Below are positions 54,801 to 62,400 of a stretch of 64,000 nt of DNA, in pieces (within the stretch, counting starts at the first letter, position 1; the number at the start of each line of letters is the position of its first letter). This DNA is from Trichopria drosophilae (Eukaryota > Arthropoda > Insecta > Hymenoptera > Diapriidae), in NCBI GenBank assembly GCA_030407085.1, contig CM059584.1, forward strand, positions 122,736,501 to 122,800,500, given 5' to 3'. Both the position numbers and the translations under genes were made by a program. Under the pieces are notes generated by a model that made no database searches, was not told the DNA's origin, and saw only the letters and a program-made list of their open reading frames with translations.

Positions 54801-57800
54801 CAAACAAATGCAGAGGTACAAAAATTAAGCTCAATTTATGCAAAAATGTGCTGTTTTGTTTCATGTTTATGAAAATATACTATAATACTTTTTTATAGAT
54901 AAGAATTGAAGACTACATAATGCATTTTTAGGGATCATAACTTTTTGTCATACTCGGGACTGTTTAAAATGCCCATCAACATTACAAACAAAAACTATCG
55001 TGTTGCAGACAATTTTTGAAGAGTTTCCGTTAAATATTTATGATATTATGAGCCGTAGAATACAAATCTTTTATAAATCAGCTTTTTCACATATTTCTTG
55101 ACAATAATTTACTTTGAGAGAAACTTAAAAATGAAAAGGGTATGAGAATATATAATAAATGTAAATAATAAAAAAAAATAAGTCCTAGATTTTACGATGA
55201 AGCCAATGATGGTTATTGTTTACACTCCTGGATCTTTGCCACAAAATCTGCTTTTTTTGCAAATTATTTTTCATTTATTCTTGAAATTTAATTAATTTTT
55301 CTTTAATTTTGATACATAAATATAGTTTCCATAATTTGTGCCGGGTCGCCAGTATTGGAAAATGACAGAAAAAGCACTTCAACTTCTAATATAGTAAAGA
55401 CTAAAGAAAATCTATCTGATTGTGAGTAATAAAATATTGTTCTGGAAATGAAAAATTCTTGTTGTAATATTCAAAAGTCTCTCCTGAAGAAAAATAACAT
55501 AAAATTTTTAAATTATACAATAATTATATGCGCTTCAAAAATTGAAAGGACTATTTAATTTGAAATTTATGAAGCTTTTCCGAATAGAGAAAACAAATTT
55601 TAAGATTTTTTTTTTAGTATGATAGAAACTGCAAGTTTTAGTTTCAATAAAAAGTAACTAAAAAAATATTTGACTATTTTTGAGACAGAATTTTTAAGAA
55701 TCATTTTTTTTTATTTATATCTTAAATTATAATTTGAACCTACGCTAATGCTATGTGTTTTTGAAATATTTATTACGAAATAAAGAAAAATGTTTACGAT
55801 CATAATTCATATCAAAAAACCACGAAAATCTGTAACTAAAAACTGTAACTGAAACACTAAATTTCATTACAATCCTTGCTCTAGAAAGTACAAATAATAT
55901 AATATGTTTATAAAATTGCACATAGAATATAAAATTATTGCAAATATTTCTTCAAATTATAGACATTTCATTGACATACCAAAAAGTCAACATTTTTATA
56001 GTGAATTAATTTTTGTTTAAAATGTAAAAAATAGGTTTAGGTGATTAAATATCATTTGAACAGTGCAAAATTCAAAAAACGATCTTTGTGTTATCATGAA
56101 GAATAGATTTTCGTGATTATTTTTAAATCTTAAAATATCAACGAAAATACCTGAAAATGTTTGACGTGATTTGACCGATTTTCAGATATAAATTTAAAGC
56201 GCGTTAGCTTGGAGGGTTCATAAAATTTGCTATCGATTTCGTTATTTTTGTTAATTGAAAAATATCCTGACATCTATCCTAACAATGTTTCGTAATTTTT
56301 CTTATTTCTACGTAAGATAATGAATATTAGAAATACTTAGTCGGGTTTCTCATAAAGGTTTAGAGTAAAAATAAACAGTAAAATTGATTACGGAGTTGTA
56401 ATAAATAATCATTTTAATAACAGATAAAATCAAGGCATTTGTATAATGATCGCGCTTTAAACCTCATTTACATTTTTGACAGAAAATTTTTCTTATGAAA
56501 TCGCCCGTATATTTTTCAAATAACATTGAGCAGCTGATTATGTTGTGAAATAATACTGAATGTTTACTATCATGAAAATTCTACGAATATGGTTTACAAC
56601 GAAAAGATAATAAAAAAGGCAACTTTTGAAGAAACCTTAATTAAGTATTGAAAGTATCGAACTACGTTTAATAAAACATTTCACATGCAGGATTTAAAAT
56701 TTATTAAAAAATGGGTTTACAAAAATAATATTCAATCTAGTCACTTAAATACAAATTAATTTCGTCTCTAGTTTTTAGTACAACAATTTTATTGTCTGAT
56801 TTCAAAAATTATTTCTCGAAACCTATTTTTTAATGACTTGACTAACAAGGCCAACATTTATTTTAATAATATTTAAACCCTGCATTTTAATATTATTATC
56901 TAGTGATATCCATGATAAATTCATTTTCAAATGTATTATTATGCTCATAAATAAAATCTCACGATTCATTTAAGATGATGTACGGCAATGGTATCGCAAA
57001 ATCAAATACACAGTGATCATAATTTTGAAAGTAATTTAAATTTCAAAAAACGATTAAGAGCTTAAAATATTCTTGCAAGACCGAACTACCTCTTAAGTCT
57101 ATTAAAACGAATTTAAAATTCGCAATTTATGTAATAACTCCAGACGTTAACGTAATTAACTTTTTAATTTCTCGTTCACCATTCTTAATTACAAATCCGA
57201 TAAAATTTTTAGAGCGAACAGTACTAGGTTATGGGAATATCAGTAAAAATTATATTATTTAAATTTAATACAATGTATATTTTCTATTAAAAAGGCTAAT
57301 ATAATTTCGTTTTCAAATTTGTTTAGTTCCTTAAAACTAGTGTACATCTTCTCAGTCAATCCCCATCTTGGTCCACTCCAAGTTTCGTTATCGAGGATGG
57401 TTATGGACATCATGAAGTTCTTTTTTCTGTACGTTCTCGTTCTTTTTGCCTTTGCTTGTGGTAAGTAATATACCATTTTGTAATACAAGTTGTTTTCAAA
57501 ATTTTAGCCTTAAACATTATTTGAATATCATAAACTGTCCCGGGTTCAATTCCCAAGAAAATAGATTTTTTTAGTTTTATTCGCATTTTTTCCAAATTAA
57601 ACAAATAATTTAAAATATTTTGTTGCCAACATTTCCATCTTCATAATTGTTACAGAAATAAAACTTTTTTGTCATCTATTTCTTTCGAGTCCCGATAATT
57701 TTCTGATACAAGAAGAAAAATTGTTACAGAAAGTATTGAAAAAAATACTCACATTTATAATTCATTGCTGTTGTTTGAAAAAAGCTTATATATGTATGCA

Positions 57801-60800
57801 GTTTATATCGTGATTATCTTACACGTATCAAAAAATCTTTCTGTGATTTTTTGTTTTATTGTTAATATATTAAGACAATTTGTTATTCAATGTTATGTAA
57901 GAAACTAAGATTATCAATAGTGTATTGATACGTGAAGCTGCTGTACATGGCAACTATATTAATAGTAAATAAAACGGACAGAAATAAAATAAGTATATAT
58001 AAATGATGGTTTCGTTTCGGCTGTCTGACTAATCGCGACTGTTTTCACTTATAATTAAATATCAATTTGCAGCGAATTCAAAACCTTTAACTAATTTAAT
58101 ATACCTCAAACTTCTATAAGTAATTTTCGGCAGTTTATCCCTAATCACAAAATAATTTTTCTAACATTGTTGGAGTTTCTTTTTTATGTTTTTTTTTAAT
58201 TTTTCGGGGCTCCATATTTTTTTTTATTGTATTCAATGTTCGAAAATCGCCCTTTTTACACAATTGTTTAGGTTCTAAGTTATTAGAAACTATAATTATA
58301 GCATATTGAACCACATTTATCTTACGAAATCGTAATGTTAGTATTCTATTTCGTTTTATTAACTGAAAAAGTAATTAAGTGTCCCATGTGTCTAAATATA
58401 TTTATACATTGTTTATGGTCCTCAATTTATTTTCGTAATTCAAAATTTTGTTTTTAGTCAGGCCTCTCGAATGTTTCTGCAACAACCATTAGTTATACTG
58501 TTATACTTTTTATTTATATAATATTCGTATTATAAACCCTATCAAGTACGAAGAATATTAATACCATTGCAATTGCATGAATTCCACATTTGCTTAATTT
58601 TTTAGGTCTAAATCAACTACTGTGGTACTATGCTGATATGGAAAAGAAAAGATGTCCGTCAGCAATGCCTCATTCCATGAACGCCAATATAACTTCGGAC
58701 TCGAATGCGTGCATTGTCTGGAGACGGTTCGCCAAGTATGTAAATAATTTAAAAATAAATGTATTGTAATATTTTGGTACAATACTAATAATATAGAGGG
58801 TGATCGGCCAACCATTACCCAGCGGCTAACTCTAGATTCTACAGATAATTCTTAACAACTTTTTCCTCTGAAAAAATGTCCGAGAAAGTAGAGTTTTTAA
58901 GTTATTGAACACTAAAATTTAGGTGAAAAAATCACATTTTTTTAAATATCTGGACTCTGCTTGAAGGTATCTTAACGAACCGGAGCTCATTTTAAAGATA
59001 TTTTAAAGCTCTATAAATTGTCTCTATTGGTTTTTGATCTACAATGAATATCTCTCTTGTTATAGCCATAAAAACGGGGTAAATGCCGATTTTTCAGGGT
59101 TTTCGCGTTTAACTCGTTTCGACACATAGTTACCGAAATATCACACAGGAAAAAGTTGTAGGCCTTGAAAAAACAAAAATGTTTTGCCCTCTAATACGAT
59201 GCGATTAAATTAAAACTGAACCCTACAAGAGCCTCATAAAGTAGACAAAATACAGTACGACAAATAAATCGATATTAATAACAAAATGTTATGAAAAGAA
59301 GTGCAAATAGGGTTCAGTTTTAATTTAATCGCATCGTATTAGAGGACAAAAAATGTTTGTGTTTTCAAGGCCTACAACTTTTTCCAGTGTGATATTTCGA
59401 TAGCTATGTGTCGAAACGAGTTAGACGCGAAAAACCTGAAAAATCGGCATTTACCCCCGTTTTTATGGCTATAACAAGAGAAATATTCATTGTAGGTCAA
59501 AAACTAACAGAGACAACTTGTATAGCTTGAAAATATCTTTAAAATGAGCTTCGGTTCGTTAAGATACCTTCATACAGAGCCGAGATATTTCAAAAAAAGT
59601 GATTTTCCTCCTAAATTTTAGTGTTGAATAACTTAAAAACTCTACCTTCCCGGAAATTTTTTCAGGGGAAAAAGTTGCTGAGAATTATCTGTACAATCTA
59701 CAATTAGCCGCTAGGTAATGTTTGGCCGATCACCCTGTATATTTAATTAAGATAGCATTAAAAAGAAACGTGTAAGATTATTATTAGATATGACAGTATC
59801 CATTCATTTTTTACTTCTTATTTTGCAGTCTTTTCGAGACGATACAAACATTGTTCTGGGCTGTATTCGGCTTGGTGGATCTCGAAAGCTTCGAATTGGA
59901 TGGCATTAAAGTTTTTACGAGGTTTTGGGGGATGCTTATGTTTGGTACTTATTCCGTTATCAATATAGTTGTGCTAGTGAATCTTCTCATTGCCATGATG
60001 AACCACTCCTATCAATTGATATCCGTAAGTTAAAATTAATCATCAATATAATAGTGATGCCTTGATTTTTTAGTTGGTTCAAGTCATAATAATTGTATTA
60101 TGCCTTATATTTTTGTATCCAGCTGCAATTAATTAATTTTGTTTATTTTCGTAAGCACGCTATATATTTCTAAAATATTTTACTTAAAATATCGACATAT
60201 TCATTTTCTAATACTGAAGGAACGAGCCGACGTCGAGTGGAAGTTCGCGAGGAGCAAGCTGTGGATCAGCTACTTTGAAGAAGGAGGAACTGCACCACCG
60301 CCGTTCAACATAATTCCGACCCCGAAGAGTGCTTGGTACGTCATTCAATGGATTTATCGGAAACTCTGCGGGCATAGTAGGAAAGCGAAAAAGGAGCACA
60401 TGAGGACTATCAGGGTGAGTTAATTTATATCTTATTTAATTTTTAACAACAAATAATTTGACACAAATATGACTGAAAGAATCGATCCCAAAAAATGAAA
60501 AAATATTTCAAAATCTTAAAAGGACGTGTCACAGTTTACAAGATTATGTAAAGATACTTAAGAAATCGGGAATATTTACAACTTTTTTAACACTCCGGGA
60601 GTAGGACTCGATTTTGCTCCCTGCAGCGAAATCTTCGGGCGCAAATTATGGAGAGCCCCACGCCCGTCGTCAACACTCTTCGAAGATCGTTAAATTCGCC
60701 CTTGCTACATAATATGCTATAATGTAATTTCATGTAGAATTTTCAAGATCTGTTTCATAATTTTTAAAGCATAATTTCAAATATTTAGTGTCAAACATGT

Positions 60801-62400
60801 ATTTGAGATGTATTTGTAACGTGTAAAAGGATTCAAACTTTAAAAACATTTATGTAGATTAATGTGACACTGCTGCATTAGGAGTTTAGTTTTCAATAAA
60901 AATACACGAGTATACAGAGTATGAAGTATTCTCGAATTCATTTACGTAAAGAAGAATAAAGTCCGCAAGTTCTAGAATGTAATTAAAAGCATCGACATAG
61001 TGTAAATATTTCAATGATTGTTTAATTGTAACTTAATATGAGACACAAAACAATTAATAATTACTTCTGAATAATTCTAAAACGTCCTCAAGGACCAATT
61101 TTGTAATAAGCTGGAAAATCCTGAAGTGGTTCTACTGATTCATAAAAAATCTAAAAAAGTATCTATATTTTGTAAGAGTACAACGAGGGACCTGCGAAAA
61201 GTGGCTGTTAAATTTGAGGGTCGATTATCGATTAAAAAAAGAAGTTGGAACTAGTTAAAACTAGCTTATCATGGGCCTAAAATGCAATACAACAATTTTT
61301 TGAGTTGAGAATTTTAGATTTAGATTAATTAGACAGAAATCTAACCTCTGTACACAGAAAAAAAATTCATTCCAGAATGAAATGTACAACCGACGTTATT
61401 TCAACGGTTGAAATATTTTATTGAAAAATTACGTACTTTTGTAAGAGTTTATTGAATACAAGAATTCTTTATAAATGTAATAAATACAATAATGACATTT
61501 TCATTGTAATAATACATTCATTATGGCTATCGAACGCACATAATCAATTAATATTTTCTCATCGTAACCAATTAATATGTATTCTATTCCTACCTGAAAA
61601 AGAAAGCTTCGGTGATTGGCTAAACCGACTGCTGGAAGGAAGACAGTGAAATACACAAAAAAGGGGATTCCGTTTAAATGTGTTCAATTTTATAACAATA
61701 ATTGACGGAATCAGGGGAACATGTTTCACACAAATACTTTTGTGATTTTCAAAATGATAAATCGATTCATTGCATCACTGAAGGAATTTAAAAAACTCCC
61801 TCCCACTTCGATAAAAAATGTTGAGCTGATACTGCGGTTAATTCGAAACCGGAACGGAACACTAACTTCTCAATTCCTATAATATAGTCATGCGAGGTAC
61901 AAATGCGCATAAAAAAATTCGTAAAACATTTCGTGTGGATGTGATAAAAAATTTGCTCAGAGGTTGTTATTGATCCTGTTTCCTCATATAATGTCGTTAT
62001 CGTTTATGTTGTTTACTTTTATTGCGTTTTTGACTCAACCAAGATAATAATTGGTGCATGTAATGATAATATTTTATTAATGTCAAAAGTTACTATAAAT
62101 TTGATAATTTTTTCCAATAATTTTTATTGTAATTTAATATGACGTGAATCTATTGTTACTTTTATGACATTCAGAGGAAAGTTAAGCAAGCTTCAGAACG
62201 GGATTATCGGTATCAGTCGATTATGCGAAATCTTGTGAGGAGATACGTCACGGTCGAACAAAGGAAAACGGAAGGAGAAGGAGTGACCGAAGACGATGTG
62301 AACGAGATCAAACAGGACATCAGCGCTTTTCGCTGCGAGCTTATAGAAATTTTAAAGAATTCAGGGATCGATACGTCGACGGCGTCAGGAACGGGTACAG
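21722..62400 (+). CDS. Trpgamma: TRP-gamma type TRPC cation channel, 13 exons, open at both ends
   Basis: Spliced coding region of a transient receptor potential channel of the TRPC class, a plasma-membrane tetrameric Ca2+/Na+ channel acting downstream of phospholipase C. Exons: 21722-21852, 23943-24186, 29395-29543, 31399-31594, 34563-34733, 43218-43452, 50667-50799, 52555-52833, 57327-57460, 58606-58735, 59829-60024, 60220-60414, 62175-62400. All 12 junctions are GT..AG and keep frame, giving 800 complete residues counted from the ATG at 21740. Order: four ankyrin repeats (about 22-162), HC3 zinc motif (H164, C168, C170, C173), pre-S1 and S1-S6 (about 320-659), LFW pore signature (603-605), TRP box EWKFAR (666-671), PPPF (686-689), basic calmodulin/IP3R-binding-like helix (736-756) and a coiled coil (764-787). 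The start MMEEEN..RPHQE and the C-terminal part fit TRP-gamma rather than TRP or TRPL. No stop or frameshift is seen. The tail after residue 800 and the upstream exon(s) are not visible. Assignment is from family knowledge, without a search. Confidence 0.93.
21853..23942 (+). other. Trpgamma intron 1 (2.1 kb)
   Basis: Bounded by GTAATT and TTTTACAG. It contains a palindrome at about 23,345-23,665; otherwise AT-rich with no recognised gene. Confidence 0.9.
23345..23665. mobile_element. palindromic element in intron 1
   Basis: Arms at about 23,365-23,440 and 23,575-23,648 are inverted copies: AGGCTTAATTTCAGCCTAAA against the complement of TTTAGGCTGAAATTAAGCCT. GTCAATATTT.CGCT is shared further in. 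Non-coding. Confidence 0.78.
23943..24186 (+). CDS. Trpgamma: Trpgamma exon 2: ankyrin repeats 1-3
   Basis: The first base completes Arg38, then 81 codons follow (residues 39-119). The stretch [20 protein letters not shown], continued by a helix ending in VELLIEH, is an ankyrin repeat. [20 protein letters not shown] with the following LLEHE is the next. The donor is CAT|GTGAGA in phase 0. If this donor were skipped the frame would run only 11 codons to a stop, so the splice is required for the channel. Confidence 0.93.
24980..25342 (-). CDS. unrecognised coding-like open frame, minus strand, inside Trpgamma intron 2
   Basis: The frame is open for 120 codons from just after a TAG (complement of 25343-25345) to a TAA at 24980-24982. 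The protein looks real: mixed charged and hydrophobic residues, several low-AT codons, and motifs such as [20 protein letters not shown] and [19 protein letters not shown] do not recognise a family. There is no good ATG at the front; the first internal ATG gives only 78 residues. A possible acceptor (TTATTTTCAG) lies at 25254-25263 and another (TTATTCCAG) near 25325, so it could be the last exon of a nested gene. An AATAAA on the minus strand near 24,830 would fit a 3' end. Codons just upstream look coding in another frame and include stops, so a decayed inserted gene is equally possible. Confidence 0.4.
   Translation of the reverse strand, partial: GPSFIPERTRRHAKQIKIFEKFAQKTVIFRLTEIFDILKAQRMGGNGDISVTIEFDDARIGRMDVRNDGRVSHILFYLSDGREKWNGYNFTMSPYTTALEFKNYIISYYYDNFNEFSTNV
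25775..26504. mobile_element. 730-bp palindromic element with TTAA-type ends, interrupted by a second element
   Basis: The left end is ATAAGGGGGTTCTAAAATG, the right end (other strand) TTAAGGGGGTTCTAAAGTG. Inner arms pair across the centre, for example GAACTGACCGAGAATT at 25,939 with AATTCTCGGTCAGTTC-like text at 26,370. A left ATAA in place of TTAA suggests one changed base in the target duplication. TTAA duplications are typical of piggyBac-type elements; there is no transposase here. Confidence 0.7.
25978..26210. mobile_element. 233-bp CACTG..CAGTG element nested in the previous one
   Basis: Starts CACTGAAAAAAAA and ends TTTTTTTCAGTG. The interior consists of complementary AAGTAAATATTTA words forming a hairpin. 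It separates the two halves of the outer palindrome, so it inserted later. Confidence 0.75.
28044..28932. mobile_element. 889-bp TTAA-flanked element
   Basis: TTAA at 28,044 and 28,929 flank inverted ends GGGGTTACACCACCCTGAA and (other strand) GGGGGTACACCACCCTGAA. No transposase. The interior contains poly-T tracts and a GC-rich patch (CACCGCACGGCCGTGCG) near 28,695. The TTAA target fits piggyBac-type mobility (inference). Confidence 0.82.
29395..29543 (+). CDS. Trpgamma: Trpgamma exon 3: ankyrin repeat 4 and start of zinc motif
   Basis: Begins [20 protein letters not shown] (residues 120-139) and continues with the ankyrin helix pair [17 protein letters not shown], then LPMPHDVRC. The acceptor is ATTTTTTTAG and the donor GG|GTGAGT. 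The last two bases are the first two of Gly169, so the next intron falls inside the HC3 zinc motif: H164 and C168 are here, C170 and C173 in the next exon. Confidence 0.94.
29544..31398 (+). other. Trpgamma intron 3 (1.9 kb)
   Basis: Bounded by GTGAGT and TTTCAG. The part at 31,080-31,290 is less AT-rich, with minus-strand open frames of about 60 codons; no family is recognised. Confidence 0.9.
31399..31594 (+). CDS. Trpgamma: Trpgamma exon 4: TRP_2 linker region
   Basis: Residues 170-234 ([20 protein letters not shown] onward, then [16 protein letters not shown] and [19 protein letters not shown]). This is the linker-helix domain between the ankyrin repeats and the membrane (Pfam TRP_2 type), highly conserved among insect TRPC proteins. 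The acceptor is ATATTTCAG and the donor CAA|GTACGT in phase 0. C170 and C173 complete the HC3 zinc site. Confidence 0.94.
31595..34562 (+). other. Trpgamma intron 4 (3.0 kb)
   Basis: Bounded by GTACGT and TATTTAG. Its centre is the AT-only palindromic element at 32,485-33,005; the rest is unremarkable. Confidence 0.9.
32485..33005. mobile_element. 521-bp AT-only palindromic element
   Basis: The ends are CCCGGGAAAAAATGGATTAT and, on the other strand, CCCAGGAAAAAATGGATTAT. The interior is made almost wholly of TATATAATTATATA words with four copies of TTTTTGATACAATTAGATCC or its complement, and a central TTGGCC..GGCCAA pair. It can fold into one long hairpin. Confidence 0.82.
34563..34733 (+). 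CDS. Trpgamma: Trpgamma exon 5: end of linker-helix region
   Basis: Residues 235-291: [20 protein letters not shown], then [20 protein letters not shown], then [17 protein letters not shown]. This cytosolic helical part packs between the ankyrin stack and the membrane domain in TRPC structures. The exon is exactly 57 codons with phase 0 at both ends (acceptor ATATTTAG, donor AAG|GTAATA). Skipping it would therefore leave the frame intact. Confidence 0.94.
34734..43217 (+). other. Trpgamma intron 5 (8.5 kb)
   Basis: The longest visible intron, bounded by GTAATA and ATTACAG. It holds a MULE transposase fragment (40,046-40,264), a cluster of AAGAGGTCTTAA-like words at 38,340-38,520, two related segments at 39,074-39,190 and 39,316-39,420, and a less AT-rich stretch at 41,160-41,700 that may be a decayed transposon. 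No other gene is recognised. Confidence 0.88.
40046..40264 (+). pseudogene. fragment of a MULE-type transposase
   Basis: About 70 codons. [20 protein letters not shown] with the preceding VWNCYDS and following [12 protein letters not shown] match the C-terminal part of the MULE-like transposases found in many insect genomes (a conserved TNN..EGWHN motif). The frame has no proper start and stops soon after. Downstream text to about 41,170 contains short coding-like pieces interrupted by stops. This is a dead copy in the sense orientation of the host gene. Confidence 0.65.
43218..43452 (+). CDS. Trpgamma: Trpgamma exon 6: pre-S1 region and first part of S1
   Basis: Residues 292-369 plus one base. 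[20 protein letters not shown] followed by GFRRKN is a TRPC hallmark. Next come the hydrophobic pre-S1 segment (about 323-342, [17 protein letters not shown]) and the beginning of S1 ([19 protein letters not shown]). The acceptor is CATTACAG and the donor T|GTAAGT. The first base of Phe370 is in this exon. The intron before it is the longest seen in the gene (about 8.5 kb). Confidence 0.95.
43453..50666 (+). other. Trpgamma intron 6 (7.2 kb)
   Basis: Bounded by GTAAGT and TTTACAG. GC-richer islands occur at 48,780-49,560 and 50,030-50,350. The second holds a 105-codon minus-strand frame with no recognised domain. A copy of the dispersed GTAATCAG..GACCCCAAAAA repeat is at about 46,010-46,090. 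Otherwise AT-rich. Confidence 0.88.
50667..50799 (+). CDS. Trpgamma: Trpgamma exon 7: end of S1 and S1-S2 extracellular loop
   Basis: Two bases complete Phe370, then 43 codons: [10 protein letters not shown] ends S1, and the loop [20 protein letters not shown] leads to [13 protein letters not shown] at the start of S2. The acidic S1-S2 loop is the least conserved part of the membrane domain in this family. The donor TG|GTATAT is weak, but both the frame and the protein require it; Trp414 is split across the junction. Confidence 0.92.
50800..52554 (+). other. Trpgamma intron 7 (1.8 kb)
   Basis: Bounded by GTATAT and CTCGTAG. Contains the SINE at 51,575 and diverged copies of the dispersed GGCGGAC-type repeat at 52,075-52,290. 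Confidence 0.9.
51575..51809 (+). mobile_element. tRNA-derived SINE, nearly full length
   Basis: The head ACCAGGCGGTAACGCACTGG, then CTACGAAGTCG and a B-box-like GAGTTCGATCC (51,615-51,625), is tRNA-like. The loop CTACGAA suggests an ACG-anticodon (Arg) parent. The body (TCCTACATTTCATACACAA onward) is shared with the copy at 13.5 kb. It ends in AATAATAATAAAAAAAAAAA. The A box is incomplete at the left edge. Confidence 0.82.
52555..52833 (+). CDS. Trpgamma: Trpgamma exon 8: S2, S3 and first part of S4
   Basis: Residues 415-506. S2 is [21 protein letters not shown]3 is [20 protein letters not shown] plus VVAYY, and S4 starts at [16 protein letters not shown]. The S3-S4 loop contains [20 protein letters not shown]. 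Ser507 is split (AG at the exon end). The acceptor is CTCGTAG and the donor AG|GTAATG. S4 has no regular series of basic residues, as expected for a channel that is not voltage-gated. Confidence 0.95.
52834..57326 (+). other. Trpgamma intron 8 (4.5 kb)
   Basis: Bounded by GTAATG and TTTAG. Contains the large foldback at 53,115-54,356. The rest (54.4-57.3 kb) is very AT-rich, with no recognised feature. Confidence 0.9.
53115..54356. mobile_element. 1.24-kb foldback element, AAAGTGAAA family
   Basis: The outer ends are CTTAAGGTGAACTTTGAGCC at 53,118 and, in reverse, CTAAGGTGAAAACT at 54,352 with TTGAGCCACCTTATT inside it. An inner inverted pair at about 53,605-53,725 and 53,806-53,935 shares AGCCTACTATTATCG and AGACTAATTTAAGACAAGAATT. 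A third pair (GAGGTTATCTGTCAAACT) lies between them and the ends. No coding capacity. Confidence 0.75.
57327..57460 (+). CDS. Trpgamma: Trpgamma exon 9: end of S4, S4-S5 linker and S5
   Basis: Residues 508-551 with split codons at each end. [20 protein letters not shown] is the end of S4 and the S4-S5 linker, nearly invariant in insect TRPC channels. S5 follows ([21 protein letters not shown]). The acceptor is TTTGTTTAG and the donor G|GTAAGT. Three unrelated ORFs on the other strand cross this exon and have no coding character of their own. Confidence 0.95.
57461..58605 (+). other. Trpgamma intron 9 (1.1 kb)
   Basis: Bounded by GTAAGT and TTTTTAG. AT-rich, with no recognised feature. Confidence 0.9.
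58606..58735 (+). CDS. Trpgamma: Trpgamma exon 10: end of S5 and pore turret
   Basis: Residues 553-594: [16 protein letters not shown], then the extracellular turret [19 protein letters not shown], then IVWRRFA. C568 and C587 bracket the turret and may form a disulfide (inference from other TRPC channels). N579-I-T581 is an N-glycosylation sequon facing outside. The acceptor is ATTTTTTAG and the donor AA|GTATGT. Asn595 is split. Confidence 0.95.
58736..59828 (+). other. Trpgamma intron 10 (1.1 kb), almost filled by one palindrome
   Basis: Bounded by GTATGT and TTTTGCAG. About 86 percent of the intron is the element at 58,796-59,737, leaving roughly 60 bp on the donor side and 90 bp on the acceptor side. 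Confidence 0.92.
58796..59737. mobile_element. 942-bp near-perfect palindrome (MITE)
   Basis: The ends are GAGGGTGATCGGCCAACCAT and, on the other strand, CAGGGTGATCGGCCAAACAT. Arms of about 430 bp agree at nearly every position through CGTTTCGACACATAG and GATGCGATTAAATTAAAACT, around a loop near 59,230-59,290. TATA flanks both sides (58,792-58,795 and 59,738-59,741), a possible target duplication (TA or TATA). No transposase. Confidence 0.9.
59829..60024 (+). CDS. Trpgamma: Trpgamma exon 11: pore helix, selectivity filter and S6
   Basis: Residues 596-660. [20 protein letters not shown] contains the TRPC pore signature LFW (603-605). Asp612 sits at the position equivalent to Asp621 of Drosophila TRP, known to govern Ca2+ permeation. 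S6 is [20 protein letters not shown] plus [14 protein letters not shown]. The acceptor is TTTTGCAG and the donor TCC|GTAAGT in phase 0. Confidence 0.96.
60220..60414 (+). CDS. Trpgamma: Trpgamma exon 12: TRP helix, TRP box and PPPF motif
   Basis: Exactly 65 codons (residues 661-725), phase 0 at both ends. [20 protein letters not shown] contains the TRP box EWKFAR (666-671), which couples gating to the cytosolic domains. [14 protein letters not shown] carries the proline-rich second TRP motif. The end is basic ([20 protein letters not shown]). The preceding intron is only 195 bp, the shortest in the gene. The donor is AGG|GTGAGT. Confidence 0.95.
60415..62174 (+). other. Trpgamma intron 12 (1.8 kb)
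   Basis: Bounded by GTGAGT and ATTCAG. A GC-richer segment at 60,590-60,700 has no open frame; the remainder is AT-rich. Confidence 0.9.
62175..62400 (+). CDS. Trpgamma: Trpgamma exon 13: calmodulin/IP3R-binding-like helix and coiled coil
   Basis: Residues 726-800 plus one base. [20 protein letters not shown] with [11 protein letters not shown] is the basic amphipathic region that corresponds to the CIRB site of TRPC proteins. [20 protein letters not shown] plus LKN is the C-terminal coiled coil that joins the tetramer. A Ser/Thr/Gly-rich stretch leads to the donor G|GTAAGA. No following exon was recognised before position 64,000, so the variable C-terminal tail lies to the right. Confidence 0.93.

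Noticed and set aside
57255..57604. Minus-strand ORFs of 77 and 64 codons
   Set aside because: They are shadows across Trpgamma exon 9; the + strand reading is a clear TRPC S4-S5 segment with proper splice sites.
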